Source: Symbiodinium natans
Lineage: Eukaryota > Sar > Dinophyceae > Suessiales > Symbiodiniaceae
DNA: 64,000 bases
Assembly (NCBI GenBank): GCA_905221605.1
Contig: CAJNDS010000369.1
Coordinates: 602,501 to 666,500 of the forward strand
Direction of reading: 5' to 3'
The notes below the pieces were generated by a model that saw only the letters and a program-made list of their open reading frames with translations, ran no database searches and was not told the origin of the DNA. Within the stretch, counting starts at the first letter, position 1. Every line of letters starts with the position of its first letter. A program made the translations under genes and the position numbers. Of the stretch, positions 11,955-23,500 are shown one piece after another.

Positions 11955-12560
11955 TTAAAGTGAAAAACCCAAAGGTTTGGGCTTGGGGCTGGTTGTCGCC
12001 TTTTGTTTTTGGTGATGCTGCGTCTGGGGATCTGGATCCCTAGCTTGAAAGGGCCAGGCACCTCAGGCCAAGGCCTGTTTTTCAGGCAGGGTAAGCAGAT
12101 CCAGTCCCAAGCAGGGGGCCACAGCCTCCCAGCAAGTTTTTCTTAAACTTCAAAACCCGAAGGTTTGGGCTTGGGGCTGGCTGCCGCCTTCGCCCTTGCA
12201 TGCTGCGTCCTGGCTGGGGATCTGGATCCCTTGCAAAAATCCTCAGACCAAAGCCAGGCAAGGGGCTCCAGGCAGCTCCCAGCCAGGGGCCTCCCAGGGC
12301 CTCCCTTCGTTCGAAGGGGCCTCCCAGTGCGTCTTGTTGGGGATCTGGATCCCTAGCTGAAAGGGCCAGGCACCTCAGGCCAAGGCCTGTTTTTCAGGCC
12401 GGGTAAGCAGATCCAGTCCCAGGCAGGGGGCCACAGCCTCCCAGCAAGTTTTTCCAAAACTTCAAAATCCGAAGGTTTGGGCTTGGGGCTGGCTGCCGCC
12501 TTTGCCCTTGCATGCTGCGTCCTGGCTGGGGATCTGGATCCCTTGCAAAAATCCTCAGAC
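11955..12560 (+). repeat. Tandem duplication with an offset near 313 bp
   Basis: A composite unit appears twice. The segment with GATCTGGATCCCTAGC and AAGGGCCAGGCACCTCAGG is at 12029 and again at 12342. The segment GGTTTGGGCTTGGGGCTGG followed by GATCTGGATCCCTTGC is at about 12165-12240 and again at 12477-12550. A third partial copy of the first half begins near 11965. Confidence 0.7.
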
Positions 12561-13075
12561 CAGAGTCAGGGCTCCCAGGCAGGGGGTCCCAGGCAGGGGC
12601 CTTCCAGGCCTCCCCGCTGCAGCTCCCGTCCCAGGGCCTCCCAGAGGGGCCTCCCAGGCAGGGGCCTCCCAGGCAGGGGCCCTCCCAGGCAGGGGCCCTC
12701 CCAGGCCCTGCCTGCCTGGGAGGCCCCTGCCTGGGAGGCCCCTCTGGGAGGCCCCCTGCCTGGCCCTCCCAGGGCCTCCCAGGCAGGGCCTCCAGGCAGG
12801 GGGCCTCCCAGCTAGGGGCCTTTCAGGCAGGGGGGTTCAGGCACAGGCAGGGGCCTCTCAGGCAGGGGCCTCTCAGGCAGGCTCGCAGGCCCAGGCAGGG
12901 CCTCCCAGGCAGGGGCCTCCCAGAGTGCCAGGCAGGGGCCTGGCAGGGGCCTCCCAGGCAGGGGCCTCCCAAACCGGGCCCCAGGCAGGGGGGGCCCTCC
13001 CAGACAGGCAGGCAGGGGCCTGGGAGGGGCCCCCAGGCAGGGGCCTCCCAGGCAGGGGCCTCGGGCACGGGCAGG
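12560..13075. repeat. G-rich minisatellite built on CAGGCAGGGGCCTCC, with an internal inversion
   Basis: About 500 bp of roughly 15-bp degenerate units reading CCCAGGCAGGGGCCT. Between about 12710 and 12765 the units run in the opposite orientation (CTGCCTGGGAGGCCCC), so the array can fold into a large GC-rich hairpin. All six frames stay open with Pro/Gly/Arg/Gln-rich translations because the unit lacks stops. I do not consider any of them coding. Confidence 0.85.
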
Positions 13076-13990
13076 AGGTTGCGATGTTTTACCCGAAGGT
13101 TTGGGGTATCTTATTCTAGGGCGACCTGACGGGTTTCTCGCCAGCGACCTGCCGGGTCCACCGCGCAGCCCGCAGCTGCCTGCGGGACTGGAGCTCCGTC
13201 GCCCGCCGGAGGGCTTCTGGCTCCGGAGCGGCCTCGCCTGCCGGCTTCGGCGCGTTCGCCCTGCTCGACGGCCCCGGGCTCACTCAGTTTAGGGTTTCGG
13301 GTTTAGGGTTTAGGGTTTAGGGTTTTTGGGTAGCACAGGCCTCAGAGCTGCTACAGGCATTTTGGAACCCCGTGCTGAAGTCAGGAGTTCAGGGAAGTTC
13401 TCATAGCCGTACAAAAGCGTCCGCTTACGCCCTGAACAGCAACTTTTCCCCCACGTTTTTGGGGCCGGAAGGCGATGTTTTTGTGGTTTTTACCTGCTGC
13501 AGATAGCATGTGCACAGATCAACTGCTCCTATGTTATATAAGTGATACCTCGTTTCCGCTAGGGGAGTATGCGAGCTGCACAACTGAGGTCATCCTGTAC
13601 TGTTCTGCCGTCCTGGCCAACCCGACTCTTGGATGACGGCCTATTCCTTGGGGAGCAACTCAACCCCCAAAGTAGGGGGCTCCTGTACCCTGTGCTACTA
13701 TGGCTTCTATTATTAAGGTATATGAACATAAATTCCCTATGCTACTATGGTTTCTCTTAAGGTATATGAACCCTATACCCTATGCTCCTATGGTTTCTAT
13801 TAAGGCCTAAGCCCTTTGAGGGTTCACGCAGTCCCCCCCAAGCAGGCGACTCACGGACCAGCCAAAAGCTTGCAGCCACCTTGGCTCAAGGCAGCTATAG
13901 GCAGCCGCCAGGCAGTGGCCAACCCATAGGCTTCACAAAGGGCTGCAGCTACGGCTGCCCTGGGCGCGTGGGGCTGTATATAGCCAGGTC

Positions 13991-16880
13991 ATGGCACCAC
14001 CCCCGGTGCACCCGGAGGTAACTTACTCTTACTTAGCCAAGATTTAGACTTTAAACTTTTTGGGGCTTCCTTATTTAGTAGGAATAATATGAAGTTTAAC
14101 CTTTTTATTCCCCTGGTGATTGGAGAATTAAGGTCAAGGCCCTGAAGGAGAGAGGGGACCAGGCGTACGCGAGCCGAGACTTCGCAGCCGCCACGGAGCC
14201 TTGGGGACTCAATGAATCCTAAAAGGGCTTGTAGGGTTCATATTACCTGAATAGGAATGTGTAGTAGTATCTTAAAGGGGCTTAGGGCTCATATAGCCTT
14301 AATAGGATTTAGAGTAGTCTAGGGTTTAGGGTTTAGGGTTTAGGGTTTAGGGTTTAGGGTTTAGGGTTTAGGGTTTAGGGTTTAGGGTTTAGGGTTTAGG
14401 GTTTAGGGTTTAGGGTTTAGGGTTTAGGGTTTAGGTTAGGGTTCATTTCCTTTTCAAGGAGTGCTACTCCGAAGCGCTGGAGAGCACCCAGGATGCCGTC
14501 GTCCTCTCCAACCGCTCGGCAACTTAGTCGCTGAGTTTGGGGACACTATAAGGATTTAGGGTTTAGGGTTTAGGGTTATAATCCCCTATAGAACTGAAAG
14601 TGTATACCTTTGTTGGGGGGCTTCTGAACTCAGCAACCAAGGCAACTTATGCCCAGAGGCGACGCTTTGACAAGGCCCTCCTAGATGCGGACAAGGCCCT
14701 GAAGCTCGCCCCAACCTGGTCGCGACTGTACCACCGTCGCGGCCATGCCTTGTACCTTGGGGACTAAACGAATCCTAAAAGGGTTTAGGGTTTAGGGTTT
14801 AGGGTTTAGGGTTTAGTAGTCAGGGTATATGACCCTAACCCTAAATTTAGGGGTTCATTTGGTCCTCAAGGTACCACCTGGGACGCTACAACGAGGCCAT
14901 GGCTGCACTGGAGGAGGGCCTGAAGCTGGATGGCCAGGACTCAGTGCTGCTGGAAGCCGTCGCCGCTTGGTATAGGGTTTAGGGTTTAGGGTTTAGGGTT
15001 TAGGGTTTAGGGTTTAGGGTGGTAGCCCCAGTGGCACCTTTTTTGGTTTCTCTCACTTTTCGTTTGGGCATCTGGGCTCCCGTGTATCAAGCAGCCAGCC
15101 CCCCCCCAAAAAGGGTGACCCTTTAGTGCCACCAAGGCCAAGATGAAAGAGTACACCGAGCCAGGTGGGGGTTACGATACTAAGAGACCCGAATGTAGAC
15201 CCTCCAATAGCAGGGACTCCCCTTATAACAAGGACCCCGATAAGGTAACCCTAGTATCGTAAAACCCCACATGGGTACCCTAAACCCTATAAACCCTAAA
15301 CCCTAAACCCTAAACCCCCAGGTGACGACTTCTGGGTAGCGGAGCCCAAGGAGCCCAAGGAGGCGGCGAAGGAGCCACCGAGGCAGGCACCCAGGGAGGA
15401 GCCGGCGGAGGACGCCCCGGCACAAGCAACCAAGCCACTAGGTAGGCCCTTGGGGATATTTTTTTTGAGTTTCTCTCTTAGTGGGGTTAAGAGGGTCATA
15501 ATTCTTCAATTTTCTCTTCTTGGGTTAAAGAGGGTCATAATTTTTCTATAGTCTTAAATTGGGTTTAAGAGGGTCCTATTTTCTTAGGAGTATTTTTTGA
15601 AAAAGGGATTGTTAGGGGCCATCCCAGGCCAGCAAAAGCCCAACGACCGGGGGCTTTCTCGCAAGCGCGGGCGAAGGCCAACGCGGAGCCAAAGGCTGAG
15701 CGCAAGGAGGAGCAAGGCAGTAACTTACTTCGCCTGTAGTTGAACTTTAAAGCTTTTTGGATTTCCTTATATTTAGTAGGAATACAGAAGTTTGACCTTT
15801 TTTTCCCGCCTTTAGTTGAACTTTAAGCTTTTTGGGTTTCCTTATATTTAGTAGGAATGGTAAAGTTTTAACGTGTTTTTCCCCTTAAGTTCTTGGAGAA
15901 GTAAGGCAAGCCGGCTCAAGGAAAGTCGGCCGAAGAGCTGCGTGAGAAGGGCAACGCCCTGTTCCGCGAGGGCAACCTCTCCAAGGCCGTGCGCGCCTAT
16001 GACGAGGCCCTAGTAGTGGAGTACGTAACCTTTAACCTTTTTTGGGGTAACCCTAGGGCTTATAAGCCCTAAACCCTAAACCCTAAACCCTAAACCCTAA
16101 ACCCTAAACCCTAAACCCTAAACCTAAACCCTAAACCCTAAACCCTAAACCCTAAACCCTAAACCCTAAACCCTAACTAAGAGGCCATCCGAGCCGACCC
16201 GCGCGATGCCCGATGTTGGGCAAACCGTGCTGCTGCCCAGATCCTTGGGGACCAAATGAACCCGATAACTTTGGGGCTCATATACCCTGACTACTAGAAC
16301 TCCTATTATAAGGTATATGAACCCTATTAAGGTATATGAACCCTATTAAGGTATATAAACTCCTTTTAAGGTATATGAACCCTATTAAGGTATATGAACC
16401 CTAAACCCTTCCTTAGGGTTCCTTGAGTCTCCGCAAGGATGGGCATGCTTTCTGAGTTTGGGCAGGGGCTCTCGCCGGCAGCCATGCGCACAAACCCCTA
16501 CTACACCAACTCCATGAACGACCTCGGCGAGAGCTTGAAGCTCCTTCGTAGCCCAGTGGTACCCTTTAACCTTTTCTGGGTTTAGGGTTTAGGGTTTAGG
16601 GTTTAGGGTTTAGGGTTTAGGGTTTAGGGTTTAGGGTTTAGGGTTTCCCTTATATGATAGCCAACCCAAAAAAGGGTGCCCTTGTTATAATATGGCTACT
16701 GGGCTACCAAGGCTCGATGCCAAGTACACCAAGGCTTGGGCACGAAAGGGACAGCTCCATGCCATGGCATCCGAGTACAGCGAAGCTTTGACAGCCTACA
16801 ATCGCGGGCTCGCTGTCGACCCAGTGCACCCGGACTGCCTCGCGGGCCGCAAATTCTGCGAGAGCCGGGGGTTTGCGTGA
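13991..16880 (+). CDS. TPR-repeat co-chaperone-like protein (STI1/Hop-related), 12 exons
   Basis: Exons 13991-14017, 14133-14195, 14459-14518, 14642-14751, 14871-14964, 15137-15164, 15322-15433, 15628-15716, 15906-16006, 16184-16239, 16438-16539 and 16712-16880 total 1011 nt, giving 336 aa and TGA. The N-terminal TPR block starts VKALKERGDQAYASRDFAAA and includes LSNRSATYAQ and LYHRRGHALYHLGRYNEAM, the pattern of the Hsp70/Hsp90-binding TPR domains of STI1/Hop. A Lys/Glu/Pro-rich linker follows, then a second TPR block (AEELREKGNALFREGNLSKA to the end). Chaperone adaptor function is inferred. The second block has a 17-residue insertion around GLSPAAMRTNPYY. Three introns are GT-AG, six GC-AG and two GA-AG. 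Every acceptor is AG|G, and each donor dinucleotide matches the first two bases of the next exon. Confidence 0.85.
14018..14132 (+). repeat. Introner, family C (TPR intron 1, GT-AG)
   Basis: The core TTTAAACTTTTTGGGG.. CTTCCTTATTTAGTAGGAAT.. GAAGTTTAACC is shared with 15717-15905 (two copies in tandem) and 32775-32870. The first half (GAACTTTAAA) and second half (AAGTTTGACC) form inverted arms. Confidence 0.7.
14196..14458 (+). repeat. Introner, family B, expanded by a TTTAGGG array (TPR intron 2, GA-AG)
   Basis: It starts CCTTGGGGACTCAATGAATCC and ends GGTTCATTTCC..CAAG, an imperfect terminal inverted repeat. Other copies are 14752-14870, 16240-16437 and 24058-24429. About 120 bp of TTTAGGG (14318-14442) sits inside it. 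Confidence 0.7.
14752..14870 (+). repeat. Introner, family B (TPR intron 4, GT-AG)
   Basis: Left end TTGGGGACTAAACGAATCC and right end GGGTTCATTTGGTCCTCAAG are inverted relatives, with TTTAGGG units between them. The intron is bounded by the direct repeat GTACC. Confidence 0.75.
15165..15321 (+). repeat. Introner, family D (TPR intron 6, GT-AG)
   Basis: It carries ACGATACTAAGAG.. near the left end and CTAGTATCGTAAAACCCC in the right half, an inverted pair, with the family D core AGGACCCCGATAAGG. CCCTAAA units precede the acceptor. Confidence 0.6.
15717..15905 (+). repeat. Introner, family C, duplicated core (TPR intron 8, GC-AG)
   Basis: The family C core (TAGTTGAACTTTAA..TTTCCTTATATTTAGTAGGAAT..AAGTTT) occurs twice in tandem inside one intron. 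Confidence 0.75.
16007..16183 (-). repeat. TPR intron 9 filled by a CCCTAAA array
   Basis: This GC-AG intron consists mostly of about fifteen CCCTAAA units (16067-16175). It is flanked by the direct repeat GAGGCC on both exon edges. Confidence 0.8.
16240..16437 (+). repeat. Introner, family B, with an internal AAGGTATATGAACCCTATT repeat (TPR intron 10, GA-AG)
   Basis: It starts GATCCTTGGGGACCAAATGA. The middle holds five tandem copies of a roughly 19-bp unit AAGGTATATGAACCCTATT (about 16310-16400), a local expansion not seen in the other family B copies. Confidence 0.7.
16540..16711 (+). repeat. Introner, family A, carrying a TTTAGGG array (TPR intron 11, GC-AG)
   Basis: The left arm GTAGCCCAGTGGTACCCTTT and the right arm ending GGCTACTGGGCTACCAAG are inverted copies. 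About nine TTTAGGG units (16578-16646) lie between them. Other copies are 1897-2038, 26430-26537, 26913-27023 and 27244-27365. A degenerate one is in TPR intron 5 (14965-15136). Confidence 0.8.
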
Positions 16881-19323
16881 TGCCTCTGGATGTACAGGCT
16901 CGCGCGCGTTCGGAGGCTGCGGCGCTATCAGCGCCATCAGACAAAGGTGGCATGTTGAGAGCGCTTCTGTAGTTCGTGATGTTGTGAGGTTCGACTAGCC
17001 ATCCACAGACAGATGTCGTTATCACCCGCCACCAAGGAAGAGATGGCTCTACACGGCGATCGCGAACGCTGTAGGCCACGCACCTCCGCAAGGGAAACCT
17101 TGAGGGGCATACAGAGCTGGACCTGGGATTGTAGGCTACCATTTCCTTATTAACATAACAAAAAAGCAAAAATAGAAGAGAATCATCCCTATATCGAGAC
17201 CCTCACAAGGCAGAATATAGTCATTAATTTTTCGGGGGCTTCTTAAGCAATTATGTAGCAGGGGTGGAGGTCGGAAGGCTTGCATCGGTCCCATGCCTGC
17301 AATCCTGAGCCCAAAGCCCCGAAACCTCGAGCTGCGGCTTAATGTTTCGGGTTTAGATTTTTGGGACGTTTAGGATTTAGGGGTTCAGGGTTTAGGGTTT
17401 TGGGTTTTACGGTTTTTGGGTTTTAGGGGTTTTAGGGTTTTCTTGGGTTTTTGGGTTCTAAACCCTCAACCCCTAACCCCAAACCGCTTTCGGCAGGCAC
17501 GGTGCTGGGATGCCTGGTGCTGGTAATCCTCATGGAGGTCGCCATGCTTTCCCCCTTGGTTCTTAATGGGGAATGAGGGAATGCGGGCGCCCTTTTTTAT
17601 ATCCTTTTAAGGTTTTTTTTTTGACGTACTTCGTTCCCTCATTCCCTACTAAGGACTAAGGACCAGCCAGGGCATTTTTGTTGGGATGCTCTGGGTCTGT
17701 TCTTCAGACATTTCAGCTTCCGTGTTCGGCTGCTGGCAGGTTCACGGGTACTTGAGTAGTAGGGGAGCTATGGTCACAGCCTTATTTGGGGCACTTCTGA
17801 CCTGGAGAGGTGGTGGTTCTAGCCCTGAATCCCCTTTGCCCGTCGCTTCAAAACTCCCAAAGGGTACCCGGTACACATCTGCGACGCTTCAGGAACCAGG
17901 CGTTCAGCTCTCGCTGAACCCCAAAGAAGCCCAATTGAGGCCCACAGACCTGCCCTGGGCCTCTTCAACTGCTTCTAAGTAACCAGTTGGGGAAGTAGAT
18001 GGAACCAACACTACCCAAGCCAAGACTCTAGGGCTGTAAGGCCGAAGAACTCTACAAGGGGTTATAACTTGTGGCGACAACCCCGCCGAAGTAGATCTTG
18101 GGGGTTCTGTCGGTATGAAAGTCCCATACCCTGAACCCTAAGCCCTAAGCCCTACGCTCTAAAGGCTGCTTGGCTGGTTGCACTAGCGTGAAGCCTGCTG
18201 CTGCAGAGAGTGCGTGCAGAAACCCTAAACCCTAAATACACACAGAGGAGAGGGGGATCGACTTCATCAAGGAGTCCTTCCCGTCGACCTTTACCAGCCG
18301 CTTTGGCCGAAAGAATTGCAGGGGTCGCCACTTGCGGCTCTGTTTTGGTGGGGGCTTCCGGGGCTTGTGAGTCTAAACCCTAAACCCTTAGGAGTTTTGT
18401 TTTTTTCTTTGGGGGGGTGGGGGGGGGGGTCTTTAGCAAGGGCTTTTAGGAGTGGGGGGCTTTCGGGGCTTGGGGTTTCACAAGTGTTTGGAGGTTTTGT
18501 TGGGGGCTTTGAAGCGTGAAAACGAGACTGGCGTGCGAGCTTCAGGGTTGCCAGGGCCCGAACTTCAGGGTGATTAAATGGCCTTAGGACTGTTTTATTT
18601 ATGTATTTTTAAACGAATATTTTAAAAATAGTATTTTTTCTTTTTTTTTGGTGGGGGGGGGGGGGTCTTTAGAAGGCTCTGAAGCATTGGCGTCGGGGAG
18701 TTACGGGGCTTTTAGGGTTAAGAGGTTAAAGGGTTGAGGGGCTTACAAGGCTGGGGACCACTCGGACTCCAGCAGTCTGGATCAAGCTATGCAGGGTTTA
18801 AGTTAAGGGTTTAGGGTTTCGGATTTAGGGTTTAGGAAGTAGGGTTTAGGGTTTGGGGTTTTGGGTTTTGGGTTTTGGGCTCAGGATTTGGGATTTGCAG
18901 CAGAGCTAAGGTTTTTGGCAGGTTCTGCTTGGGGGATTCGGTTCTTGATTGGTTTGTGTTTGGGGGTGTATGGTTGCTTGAGGCTGAGGGCTATAGTGAA
19001 GGTTGGCTTGCTGAAGTCACCGATGCTGTCAGGATTCCCGAAACAGAGGCAACACGCCAGGACGCGGCAGCTCAGTGAATCTCAGTGATAAAGGTACATG
19101 GTGTACACACAAAGGGATCATAATTCAGAGAGCACACCACATTGCCACGGGGTGTCGTAAGTCTGCACAAATAATAGACACATCACGCCGTTCTGGCTCA
19201 AGGAAAGCGTAGCTTGAGCTGACCCGGGGCTGACGCCCCAACAACAGCATCGCTGCCGCCGATGTCAGAGGAGGAGAGCCGAAAAGTCAGCCACCCAGGT
19301 CTGGGCTTCGAAGGTTTATGGCA

Positions 19324-19361
<38 letters not shown>

Positions 19362-20589
19362 GACTGAGACTGGGAAAGAGGAGAAGAAGCAGGAGAAAGA
19401 GAGGGCTTTTCTTGGCGACTCGTGCCCGGAGGAAGAAAACAACAAACAAGATTATGCAAACCCATCTCCGCAGAGAAAGTCAGCTAGTTCTAAGTTGGGA
19501 GACGGAGGCCCTGAACCCAGGATGAAATGGTGTGGAGTTTCCGTGTTGGCAACGATATCAGCCAGGCAACCCCAAAACCCTGAAGACTCAAAGCCCCCAA
19601 ATCCTAGACACTCGTAAGCCATCTTGCGCGCATGGGTCCTAAAACAACCGTCTTGCGTGCAGCACCCACAAAGTGAAGCAACAAATTATACACGATAAGG
19701 CGGCACCCTTGAAGAAGGGATCCCAAAAATGGCATCGTAATTTAGAGAACTACAACACATTCTTAGGATTCTAACCTTCTGGGTTTTGGTAGAAACTACA
19801 AGACGGAGCCTAAAAGCTAAACTTCTAGGAGGGGAAGTCAGCCAAGCATTGTGGCCAATACGAGGTCCTACAAAGTACCTTGGGTGCCTTGTCTGCCGTG
19901 GCTGTGGCTGCGCTGGCTGTAGTGGCCCAGTGGCTGCCGACGAACCTCAAAGCTACTTGGCAGTGGGCAACTAACTGTATACTAGAAGCCCATCTATCAT
20001 TGCGCATCGAACCTGCTGTAGACAGATAGAAATGAATACAGAAGGACGAATAAGTAACTTTTTGTTCATGCACATGCTTTGTACATACACACATATCTAC
20101 ATAGGGACAGATAAATGCGTAGATTTTTCTATACATGCATGGTAGAAAATATAGACGAACATGTACCCAACCATGAATGAACAATCAATAGGTGAACGAC
20201 GCACAAGCTGGTCAGCTCTATGCAATCAATATAGAGATAAGCGATAGACATTACGAACATAGGTTGTTGCAACCCTAAACCCTAACCCTGAACCCTGAAC
20301 CCTAAACCCTAAACCCTAAGTTTGCTATTGCTGCGTGCACGCGCTGCAGAAATGCGCGGGCTTGGCACCCATGGCTTTTCGAAGCGGGGAGACGGGTTTT
20401 GGACTTTTGGGGGCTAAGAGGTTGGTTTGCTTATTGGCTTCAGGGGTTTAGGGTTTAGGGTTTAGGGGGTGGGTTTAGGGTTCAGGGTTTAGGGTTTAGG
20501 GTTTAGGGTTCAGGGTTTAGGGTTTAGGGCCTAGGGTCGGCTTTAGGGTTCTGCAGATGGTTCGGGCCCCGAATGCTTTGCCCTGCAGG
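16881..20589. other. Intergenic DNA with exon-like islands and simple repeats
   Basis: No gene could be assembled. Islands open next to AG acceptors include about 17484-17560 (LGCLVLVILMEVAMLSPL, a likely membrane segment) and 18253-18313 (GIDFIKESFPSTFTSRFGRK). Also present are poly-G runs near 18415 and 18650, a GA microsatellite at 19329-19358, and TTTAGGG tracts near 18800-18860 and 20440-20530. Long open frames across 19198-19617 follow the GA repeat and look spurious. Confidence 0.5.
19329..19358 (+). repeat. (AG)n microsatellite
   Basis: About fifteen uninterrupted AG dinucleotides followed by purine-rich DNA. Confidence 0.95.
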
Positions 20590-23500
20590 TTTCGCTGGCC
20601 GTGAACGTGATCCTGTCCATTCTGGGTTACTTCGCCACTGCCTCGATCTCGGGAGGTCTGGGAGCTACCTTCATCAAGGCTGAGACGGGCGGTTTACGTT
20701 TCAGATTAGGGTTTAGGGTTTTTTGGATTCCGGGGGGGGGGGGGGGGGTTTTAGCGTTTTCAGTTTTTTTTTTTTTGGTGGGGGGGGGGGGGGGGGGGGG
20801 GGGGTGAGGGGGATTCGGGAGCAACGGGGAGGTTAAACTAGGGCCCCGTTCCCCAAGCGTCCATGTACGGTATGTCATGTCGTAGCTTTAAATAGGGCCC
20901 AAGTACATAGACCAAAAAACTAACTAATAATCAAGAATGATCATGAATATATATATATATGCATATACATATATATATATATATAGATAGAGGTACATGG
21001 ACCTTTAAAGGTTTGCTTTGAAAACTCAGAAGCGAGTCAGGCCAACTTGCGCGGCATCGACCTCAACAAGCGAACGACGAAGCGGGATGATGACGGCAAC
21101 TTGGTGAGGCCCATCGAGGGCGTCCCCATTCCCGAATCGCAGGGCACGGTCGCAGCAGCTGTATCTGGGGCTTGTTTCCGCATTATTTGGGTGTTTTGGG
21201 GTATATCTGTCAATGGCCCTGCATGTTCGTGCTCATAGCAGCACTGAAGCTGGACAGCTAAGGTGTACATTCTTCTGCTCTCAGTGTTCATTCCATTTGC
21301 TTTTGCAAGTTACGACTTAGAATTGTTCCCCCATGCCGACATGGCAGAGTATTTGGCGGCTGCGCTTACAATCACATTTGCCTCTTTCATGGGCTTTGCT
21401 GACGACGTCCTGGATCTCCGATGGAGGTACAAAATCCCACTGCCTTTTCTTGCCACGCTGCCTCTGCTGTTGGTCTACTATGCCAACGGCAACGAGACCG
21501 GAGTAATGGTACCTAACCAGTTACGTTGGCTTCTGGGCGACGCAATTGATCTGGGCATCTTCTTTTATGGCTTCCTGTTGATGCTGGCCGTGTTCTCCAC
21601 GCATGCCATCAACATATATGCTGGCGTGAATGGGTTGGAGGTTGGTCAAGCAGTGGTTATTGCTGGATCCGTATTATGTTTGAACATCATCCAGCTGCAT
21701 CGAATTCCGGGTCAGTACAGAACATACAGGGACAGTCATGTGCAATCGATCTTCCTCATCGTGCCATTCCTCGCCGTTAGCATGTCTCTGCTCCGTCTCA
21801 ACTGGTTTCCTGCTACTGTCTTTGTTGGTGACACATACTGCTATTTTGCCGGCATGACTCTAGCCGTTGTCAGCATCGTGGGGCATTTCAGCAAGACCAT
21901 GGCCATCCTTTTGATTCCACAGGCTCTGAATTTCGTTTACTCCTGCCCGCAGCTCTTCCCCTTCATCGGGATTCCGTGCCCACGACACCGCATGCCGGCC
22001 TACAATGCGAAGGATGGGACTGCTCCAGGGATCAAGAGTGGTATGCTTTCCGTGTTTTCGCACTTCTTTCCCCAGAAAACGATTAATAAATGCCGGCGGA
22101 GACCTTTCGGGAGGAGTTGCCCTAAAATAGTGTTTGGGCACGCACGAACCCTGAACCCCTTCCTTCTTAGCCTGCGCACCTACAACCGGATGTCACGAAG
22201 TACTGGGTAAAAGGCTTTAGGGTTTGTAGGGTTTAGGGCTCTAGGTTGAACAGCCTGGCATTTACAGGCACAGCCCAGGCAAGGGTGCAGCATGGCTTAT
22301 AGACGAGCCGTCATGACCCTGACATGTGGAAGAGGTTGTAGGTTGTAGGTTAGGGTCTGAGTGGTGCTTGCGGGATTTTACGTCAGAAGGGTTTTTGGGG
22401 GCCTTGTGGGGTTGATGGGGTTTGGTTGTAGGCAGTTTTAGGGGTTTAGGATCCCAGGTTTGCAACAGCTATGCCGAGTTCACGCCTCAAGAACTGAAGC
22501 CGCTGGGGCGCTTGGTCTTCGCGGTGCTGAAGTCCTTGCAACCTGGCACCGTGGGTTAACCCTATACACTGTAAACCGCCAAGCAAAAAAGGGAAACAGC
22601 GTAGCCCGTTAAAAACCCCCAGAAAAGAGGCAACCCCATAAACCCAAAAGCAAAAACTGCTACACCCTAAACCCCAACACCCTAAGCTGCCCTAAGCCCT
22701 AAACCCCAAGCCTTTGTCATAGTTGGGTAACATTTTACATGTTTACGGGTACTTTAGCCCAATAAGAAATAAGCATGTGCTTTTTAAATATTATACCAAC
22801 CATGAACTAGAAGCAGCCCTAGGCCCAAGATGCCCCCAACGACCACCCTGAGCCCACGAGGAAGCTGGTGCATCTGCGGCCCGCAAAGGACGAGGGGGCG
22901 GTGCAGATGAGCCGCTGAGCTGAATTGTATGTGATTTACCGACCCAACACCCTTTGAACCCATGCCCCGAAACCCTAAACTTTGTAAACCTTCCAGTGCT
23001 TGAAACGAAAAAGCCTCACACGCCCCAGGCCCTCTAAACCCGAAAGAGTGCTCAGAATTCAAAGGCCTGGGGGATCTCTGAAAATTGGCCCCATAGACCT
23101 AAGCACCAAACCCTCTCAACCGAAGCCCCCCGAAACCCCCTAAACCCCCGAACCCCCCGAAACCCCCTAAACCCCCCAAGCCCCCTAAGCCCCCTAAGCC
23201 CCTTAAACCCTAAACCCCCCAAACCTCTCCAAAACCCAGGAAACCCCAAAGCCTGGAAACATCCAGGCAACCTGACGCTCATCAACTTCGTGCTTTACGC
23301 TGCTCGCATGCTTCAGGGGAGGGTTTAGAGTTTAGGGTTTAGGGATAGGGTTTTTGCTTCTGGAGGTCTCTATGTAGGGTTCCTTCAAGTCAGGCATCCT
23401 CTCCAGCCCATGAGTCAGAGAAGATACTTCCCTAACCTTGCGCAGGTGAAACTCAAGCAACCTAAACCCTAAGCCCTAAACCCTGAACCGCCTAAACCCG

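Larger units (their letters stand above)
2733..13990. other. Eleven kb without a resolved gene: telomere-like mosaics and scattered exon-like islands
   Basis: No gene could be assembled here. The DNA is a patchwork of TTTAGGG/CCCTAAA tracts in both orientations, introner copies, homopolymers and short GC-rich islands open in one frame next to AG|G acceptors. Examples are about 4190-4263 (KLTLQGGDKSETYNLDCKSR), 7069-7168, 8170-8260 and 11604-11685 (VGILSGANLFLLVMSAPLA, membrane-like). They may be exons of one or more intron-rich genes. The open frames that run through the repeats have no support. Confidence 0.55.

Noticed and set aside
12165-13130. Overlapping long open frames on both strands (Gly/Pro/Gln-rich)
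   Set aside because: They arise from the stop-free CAGGCAGGGGCCTCC minisatellite and the 313-bp duplication. No domain, no consistent frame and all frames open.
13881-13890. Spliced-leader relic (TTGGCTCAAG) upstream of the TPR gene; a similar one at 19193-19202
   Set aside because: Only about ten bases match the end of the dinoflagellate spliced leader and the TPR gene is full of introns, so chance similarity cannot be excluded.
20559-20600. ATG at 20559 as start of ALG7
   Set aside because: It is out of frame with the exon that encodes the family motifs, so the initiator must lie in an unidentified upstream exon.
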